A stretch of DNA of 64,000 nt from Streptacidiphilus sp. 4-A2 (GTDB taxonomy: Bacteria; Actinomycetota; Actinomycetes; Streptomycetales; Streptomycetaceae), in assembly GCA_014284505.1 (NCBI GenBank), contig JAAFYY010000001.1, forward strand, positions 8,710,295-8,774,294, given 5' to 3'. Within the stretch, counting starts at the first letter, position 1, and every line of letters begins with the position of its first letter. Below are positions 59,023-64,000 of this stretch, in pieces. The position numbers and the translations under genes are program-made. A model generated the notes under the pieces. It worked only from the letters and a program-made list of their open reading frames with translations, searched no databases and was not told the DNA's origin.

Positions 59023-60272
59023 TCAGGCAATCGGGGAGCGCCGGACCTGTTCGGTGACCCAGATGAGGAGGCCGACTGCCATCAACGAGCCCGCCATGAC
59101 GGTGACGCCGGTCCAGCCCCAGGACGCGAGGACCAGTCCGGTGGCTGCCGACGCGACGGCGCCCCGAGGAAGACACAGGTCATGTAGACGGAGTTGATCC
59201 GTGCGCGCGCGTCCGGGCGCAGGGCGTAGATGTCCCTCTGGCTGAGCACCTGATGGCTCTGGACTGCGAAGTCCAGCAGCACGCCGCCCAGAGCCAGCAG
59301 GAACAGGTTGCCCGCGCCGAACCCGGCCACCAGCATGGATACCAGTCCCAACGACATGGCGGCCGCGCGCATCGGCACGCCATGGCCGGCATCACCCAGG
59401 CGTCCGGCGATCGGTGCGACGGCCGCACCGCCGGCGCCGACCAGGGCGAAGACGGCCACGCCCACCTGCGAGAGGTGGTGATGGGCGACGAGTTCGTAGG
59501 AGATCGCCGTCCAGTACGCGGTGAAGGCTCCGAAGAGGCTGGCCTGGGTCAGCGCTCGGCGTCGTAGCACGGGCTCCTCGCGAGCCAGGCGCACGACCGA
59601 GGCCAGCAGTGCGCCGTAACTGGCGCTGGGCCGGCTTCCGATGCGGCAGCATCCTGGCCAGAGCGAAGGCGGTGATCAGCATCACGACGGCGGAGATGGC
59701 GTAGATGCTGCGCCATCCCCAGGCGGCAGCGGCGAAGCTGGAGATGGAGCGGGCCAGCATGATGCCCAGCAGGAGCCCGCTGGTGACCTGGCCGACGAGC
59801 TTGCCACGGGTCTGCTCGGGCGCCAGATGTGCCGCCAGGGGTATCAGGATCTGGGCGACCACCGAGGTCACACCGATGAGGGCGGAGACCGCCAGGAAGA
59901 CCCAGAAGTCGGGGCGACGCAGCCGAGGGCCAGGGCTCCTGCGGTCAGCAGCAGGGTTCGGGAGGCCAGCTTGCGGTTCTCCAGCAGGTCGCCCAGGGGC
60001 AGCAGCAGGGCCAGGCCCAGCGCATATCCCACCTGGGTCGCGGTAACCACGGTCGTCGCCGTGCCCTGGCCCACTCCGAAGGTCCGGCCGACGAGGCCCA
60101 GCAGTGGCTGCGCGTAGTACAGGTTGGCCACGCTGGCCCCGCAGGCGAAGGCCAGGAGGACGGTGATCCAGCGCAGGGAGCGGGTCGAGTGCGGGGTTAT
60201 CGCCTCCCCGCGCTCCGGTTCGGCGGATGCGGCCGGTTCGGCGGAGGGTCGGGAGACCGTGTTCGTTCTCAA
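59023..60272 (-). CDS. MFS transporter, TetR-controlled exporter
   Basis: Twelve-helix transporter of about 415 residues. Starts at a TTG (60272). First helix RWITVLLAFACGASVANLYY with AQPLLGLVGRTFGVGQG is typical of the YnfM/NepI-like group; later helices GRLGDAGHGVPMRAAAMSLG and RDIYALRPDARARINSVYMT. Frame changes near 59910, 59645 and 59165; the true end reads LLIWVTEQVRRSPIA. The TetR gene lies immediately upstream on the same strand, with a palindrome 26-41 bases before the start codon. Confidence 0.75.
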
Positions 60273-60287
60273 GGGAGCACTCCGGGA

Positions 60288-60945
60288 CTAGTTATTGAAC
60301 TGAACGTTCAGTTTTAGCGTAGCGTACTTCGGGATATTCCCCGTCGTCGCGATCCCGACGAGGACCTGCCGGGTGAGGTGCCCGGCGAAGGTCTCGTCCG
60401 AGGGGCGTGGGAGAAGAGCAGTCGGTGGTAGACGGGGCGAAGAGCAGGTCGAGGGTCGTTGCCAGGTCCAGGTCCTCGCGGAACTCGCCGTGCAGTACGC
60501 CGTTGCGGATGATCTCGGCGGCCACCGCGCGGCGTGGCCCGAGCCACTGCTCGCGCAGGGCCTGCGCGATCTCGGGGTCCGACTGCGCGTCCGCGACGAG
60601 CGCCCGCATCAGTGGTCCGGCTGAGGTGTCCCGGAACAGCTGTACCGATGCCAGCACCAGAATGTGCAGGGCCTCCGATGCCGTGGCGCTCTCCGGGAGG
60701 GACCAGGAGTCCGCGGCGCGGAGCATGAATCCCTCCAGTGCCAGTGCGCCGCGTGAGGGCCACCACTTGTAGACGGTGGCCTTGCCCACCCCCGCGCGAG
60801 CGGCGATCGCCTCCATCGTGGCGGCCTTGAGCCCGCCCTCGATCATGAGATCCCCCGCCGCGGCCAGGATCGCGGCGCGCCGGGCCTCGCTGCGCGGGCG
60901 CCCGGGCCGGGTGCCCGCTTCGGTTCCGTCTCCTGCTGCCTTCAT
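60288..60945 (-). CDS. TetR-family transcriptional regulator
   Basis: About 218 residues. HTH: RRAAILAAAGDLMIEGGLKA, ATMEAIAARAGVGKATVYKW. The ligand-binding domain is helical (PLMRALVADAQSDPEIAQAL). Frame changes near 60425 and 60395 restore an ending NIPKYATLKLNVQFNN, whose codons contain the palindrome AACTGAACGTTCAGTT. The same half-site appears upstream of the gene (60974-60989), so it likely represses both itself and the MFS exporter. Confidence 0.8.
60298..60313. promoter_or_regulatory. TetR operator, perfect 16-bp palindrome
   Basis: AACTGAACGTTCAGTT lies inside the last codons of the TetR gene and 26-41 bases upstream of the MFS start. Confidence 0.7.
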
Positions 60946-60973
60946 CGGTACTCCATGCCTGCGCGAACGGGCT

Positions 60974-60989
60974 TAACTGAACAGTCCGT
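60974..60989. promoter_or_regulatory. TetR operator upstream of the regulator, imperfect
   Basis: AACTGAACAGTCCGTT shares its first half-site with the perfect palindrome at 60298-60313. It sits 29 bases before the TetR start codon, fitting autoregulation. Confidence 0.55.
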
Positions 60990-61082
60990 TCCACAATAGG
61001 GCGGTGCCTGCTTCCTTTGGTGCATCCTCCGGGGTGGCGGCGGGTCCGTCGGCTAACCATCACAAGCGCCTATGATGGAAAG

Positions 61083-61627
61083 ATGGATACGAGTCTGCCG
61101 CCGGAGGACGATGCCGGGCTGCTGCTGGACCTGCTGAACAGCGAGCCCCTCGTGGCCGGACAGATCGACGACAGGTGGCCGGATGCCGCCGCGCTCGGTC
61201 AGTGGCTGATCGAGCGGGGCCTGCCGCGGGACGCTGCGGCCCTGCCGACGGCGCGGAAGGTGCGAGAAGACCTTCGTCAGGTGGTGCTGGGCAGGAGGTC
61301 CGCACAGAGCCTCGCCGGCTGGTTCGAGGGCGTCACGCGCGTTCCGCGGGTGGCTGACGAGGGCACGCTGGCCTGGCGTACGGACGCCCCCGAGGGGCCT
61401 GCCTGGCGGTCAGGGTGGTGCTGGCGTACTTCGACCTGGCGGAGCGGCGGCCGGGGCGGCTGCGTCCGTGCGGCAATCCCGAGTGCCGGTTGTTCCTGCT
61501 CGACGCGAGCCGGTCCAACACCGCCCGTTGGTGCTCGATGGCCACCTGTGGCAACCGGCTCAAGGCCCGCCGCTTTCACGCCCGGAGTGCGGGAGTGACC
61601 GCCGAATCCCCGGCACCGGAGATCTGA
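61083..61627 (+). CDS. CGNR zinc-finger (ABATE-domain) protein
   Basis: About 181 residues. The N-terminal ABATE-like stress-induced domain (LLLDLLNSEPLVAGQIDDRW, LGQWLIERGLPRDAAALPTA) is followed, after a frame change near 61400, by the zinc finger LRPCGNPECRLFLLDASRSN, ARWCSMATCGNRLKARRFHA with its four Cys. Family members are putative transcription regulators that lie divergent to transporters. Here it is divergent from the TetR/MFS pair. Confidence 0.8.
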
Positions 61628-61838
61628 CCGCTCCGCCCGGAGGCCGGGGGACTGCCCTGGTAACGAGGCCACGGCCGGGATGCCGGTGCCCATGACCGAG
61701 TCGTGCCAGTTCGGGTGGTGTCGGCGGGCGAAGAAATTCGTGGGACGCGCCGTGCGAACAGCCGGCTGATGTGGCCCGGTGATCAACCCTTCACCGGTGC
61801 AGCTCCGTTGAGGCGTGAGTGTGCTCGCGGTGCGCTGG

Positions 61839-62627
61839 TCACAGGGCCCCGTGCTGCATGGCGAAGGCCACCGCGTGTGTGCGGTTGCGCAGCTTCAGCC
61901 GCGTCAGCACACCGTGGATGATGTTCTTCACGGTCCGCTCCGAGTAGTTCAGGTCCTGGGCTATCTCCTGGGTCCCCAGCCCCCGGGCCAGCAGCCGGAG
62001 CACGTCGACCTCGCGCCGCTCCAGGCCGGTCGCGGTGAGCCCGCGGGGCTCCAGGACCAGTTGCCAGGTGGTCCGGATCTGGTCTTCGAGCCAGCCCTGG
62101 GCCACGTCGGGCAGGGCCACCCGTCCCTCCCGCACCGCGGCGATGGCCCGCACCACCTGTTCGAAGTCGGCGTCCCGGGACGGGATGACGCTGACCAGCC
62201 CGTAGGTGACGGCCCGGAGCGCCTGGTGCTTGCTCAGGCCGTCGCTGACCAGCACGAACCGCACGTCGCGGCCGTCGGCCGCCTCGGCGGCCTCCTGCAT
62301 CCACCCAGGATCTCGTCGGTGACGTGCCGGACCAGGATGAGCACCACCTCCGCCTCCTGCCGGCGCTCGTCGGGCACCACCCGTACGCCCTCGCACGAAT
62401 TGAGGAAGGCGGCCGTGCCCTTCGCCGTGATCGCGTCCCCCGCCAGGACCGCCACCGCCACCGGGGTCTGCGCGCACTGACGCCCCCGGAGGGCGGCGCG
62501 GTCCGGTCCCCGATGAGGTGGTGGCCGCGAGGCCCTGCTGGCGAGCCGTGGCACGGTGCTGGCCGAACCCGGGGTTCCGCACCACGTGCAGGGCGCGGTT
62601 GTGGGCCATCCGGTCGGGTTCGAGCAT
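61839..62627 (-). CDS. LuxR-type DNA-binding response-regulator-like protein
   Basis: About 262 residues. ATG 62627 follows GGGAGGGGA. The central region resembles a receiver domain (VAVAVLAGDAITAKGTAAFL, EAEVVLILVRHVTDEILGG, RFVLVSDGLSKHQALRAVTY), but the expected phosphorylated Asp is replaced (VLILVR), suggesting a phosphorylation-independent, atypical receiver. The C-terminal HTH is classic: LTATGLERREVDVLRLLARG, GTQEIAQDLNYSERTVKNII. Frame changes near 62500 and 62310. No kinase gene is adjacent. Confidence 0.75.
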   Translation of the reverse strand: MLEPDRMAHNRALHVVRNPGFGQHRATARQQGLAATTSSGTGPRRPPGASVRADPGGGGGPGGGRDHGEGHGRLPQFVRGRTGGARRAPAGGGGGAHPGPARHRRDPGWMQEAAEAADGRDVRFVLVSDGLSKHQALRAVTYGLVSVIPSRDADFEQVVRAIAAVREGRVALPDVAQGWLEDQIRTTWQLVLEPRGLTATGLERREVDVLRLLARGLGTQEIAQDLNYSERTVKNIIHGVLTRLKLRNRTHAVAFAMQHGAL

Positions 62628-62991
62628 GGGAATCCCCTCCCTGTAGCGGCCTTTCGGCCGTGCCGGATTTCGTCGTCCCCGTCCGAGGTGACTCCTCATC
62701 GACGGCGCCGCTGTCCGCGGAGATCGGCCATGTCAATCCTCGCCCGCGACGCCCGGGTCGGTATCGGTCATCTGACTCCAATGACTTTCGTACTGTGCGG
62801 TCAGGGGGGGAGCGCCTCGTTCGAGCCGGTCCGGTTGATCGCCGTCCCCTCCGCGGCGCAGACGGAACCCGTCGCCGACAGGCGCTCGGCCAGGTGCCGG
62901 CCGCAGGCGGTGGAACCGGCACCTGAGCGCTGTCCGCACCGGGCGCGGGCCCCGGGTGTCGTCGCGGCCCGGCATCTGCCACCATGGGCAC

Positions 62992-64000
62992 ATGCCGGAA
63001 CTCGCCACCGCTCATGGCCGTGACCAGGAACTACGCCTGCTGAGGGGGCTGGTCGACCGGGTGGGGGAGTGTGCAGGCGGGGCCGTGCTGTGCGGGGAGC
63101 CCGGCATCGGCAAGTCCTTCCTCCTCGACATGGCAGGTGCGCACGCTGCGAAGGCCGGGGTCGGAGTGCTGAGCACGGTGGGCGTCCGGTCCGAGACAGG
63201 GCTGTCCTTCGCCGGGCTCTACCAGTTGCTGCGTCCCCTGCTGGACGGACCCCAGGTGCTCCCGGAGCCCCTGCCGGCGGCGTTCGGGATGACCGACGGA
63301 GGCGGCCCCGACAGTGGCGCGGTCGCCCCGGCGGTCCTCGACCTCCTTGCCGGAGCAGCCTCGCACGCACCCCTGCTGCTGCTCGTCGACAACGTGCAGT
63401 GGCTGGACCTGCCGACCTGTGAGGTGCTGGCCTTCGTGGCGTCCCGCCGGGGAACCGCACGGATCGCCCTGGTCGCCGCTGCGCGTCGGTCACGACAGTC
63501 CGCTGCGGCACGCGGGCCTGGACGACATGCCGCTGGGCGGCCTGGACGCCGCCTCCTCGCAGGAACTGCTCGCCGAGCACCACCCGGCGCTGTCGTTCTC
63601 CACGCGCCTGCGGGTCGTCGAGGCATCCGCCGGCAACCCGCTCGGGCTGCTCGAACTCCCCACCGCCCTGGCAGCCGCCGCACCCGCCCCCGGGCCGCCG
63701 TTCGCGGCGCTGCCGGCCACTGTCCGGCTGCGGCGGGCGTTCGTCCCCGAGCTGGTCGGCCTGCCCGCCGCCACCCGGGCCGTCCTGCTGGCCGCGGCCG
63801 TCGACGACAGCGACGACCTCGGGGAGATCCTCGGAGCGGCGTCGGCGGCGCACGGCGCGGAGCTGCCGGCCGCGGCCCTGGAGCCGGCCGTGAGCGCCCG
63901 GGTGCTGACGGTCGGGGCAACCCCACCGGTGGTGGAGTTCCGTCACCCGCTGCTGCGCTCCGCCGTCCTGTGGGCCGCCCTTCCCACCGAGGTCCAGCGC
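62992..64000 (+). CDS. LAL-type LuxR regulator, N-terminal ATPase part (runs off the window)
   Basis: Start MPELATAHGRDQELRLLRGL; Walker A VLCGEPGIGKSFLLDMA; Walker B-like PLLLLVDNVQWLDLPTCEVL; later ELLAEHHPALSFSTRLRVVE and ASAGNPLGLLELPTAL. These are typical of large ATP-binding LuxR regulators (LAL, about 900 residues), whose C-terminal HTH would lie beyond the window end. One frame change near 63490. Confidence 0.75.
   Translation, partial: MPELATAHGRDQELRLLRGLVDRVGECAGGAVLCGEPGIGKSFLLDMAGAHAAKAGVGVLSTVGVRSETGLSFAGLYQLLRPLLDGPQVLPEPLPAAFGMTDGGGPDSGAVAPAVLDLLAGAASHAPLLLLVDNVQWLDLPTCEVLAFVASRRGTARIALVAAARRSRQSAAARGPGRHAAGRPGRRLLAGTARRAPPGAVVLHAPAGRRGIRRQPARAARTPHRPGSRRTRPRAAVRGAAGHCPAAAGVRPRAGRPARRHPGRPAGRGRRRQRRPRGDPRSGVGGARRGAAGRGPGAGRERPGADGRGNPTGGGVPSPAAALRRPVGRPSHRGPA

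Overview
The window is very GC-rich, with NNC/NNG-dominated codon use, frequent GTG starts and families typical of Streptomycetaceae: ALF-repeat secreted protein, DUF2252, DUF7144-type membrane protein, lasso peptide genes with an Ala/Pro-rich leader, ROK regulators and LAL-type LuxR regulators. I read it as Streptomyces or a close relative (Kitasatospora, Streptacidiphilus); genus is an inference. It looks like an accessory part of the chromosome, rich in transposase remnants, secreted proteins and small catabolic genes.

An important caveat applies everywhere. More than half of the recognisable genes are split by single-base frameshifts, often compensated a few dozen bases later, while the protein families remain intact on both sides. 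This pattern fits indel errors in the assembly better than mass gene decay. I therefore give reconstructed gene spans across frameshifts and reserve 'pseudogene' for genes with real truncation.

Layout. 0.1-2.3 kb: two lipoproteins, the second a branched-chain-type solute-binding protein. 2.5-4.8 kb: a GT-C-like membrane protein. 5.1-7.6 kb: TesB thioesterase and an MFS exporter. 7.75 kb: tRNA-Pro(GGG) with a strong terminator. 7.8-17.64 kb: a genomic island bounded by a 43-bp direct repeat of the tRNA-Pro 3' part. It holds a transposase graveyard, a lasso-peptide cluster (A-C-B1-B2, all on the minus strand, no transporter), a MarR regulator and a ClC chloride channel that share a 13-bp palindrome. 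18.1-27.6 kb: stress and envelope genes (GH15 trehalase-like enzyme, truncated DUF2252, PAP2 phosphatase, lipid kinase, YihY/BrkB-like protein, DHA2 exporter). 27.8-32.2 kb: a transposase relic and secreted proteins, including a trypsin-fold protein lacking catalytic residues. 32.5-37.1 kb: an ALF-repeat polymorphic-toxin-like protein and a translationally coupled candidate immunity protein.

37.3-39.9 kb: IS630 relic, AraC regulator, cupin, and an oxidoreductase cut short by another transposase relic. 40.0-51.4 kb: a sugar-use region with a ROK sugar kinase, a secreted ricin-lectin glycosidase-like protein, a divergent ROK repressor, and an ABC sugar uptake operon ending in an unfamiliar intracellular hydrolase. 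The operon has a clear promoter overlaid by two palindromes. 52.2-58.2 kb: redox and small-molecule genes (FAD disulfide reductase, VOC protein, PPOX protein, SDR, NIPSNAP, amidohydrolase). 58.4-64.0 kb: a small secreted protein, an MFS exporter with a TetR regulator and palindromic operator, a CGNR zinc-finger protein, a LuxR response-regulator-like protein and the start of a LAL ATPase regulator that runs off the window.
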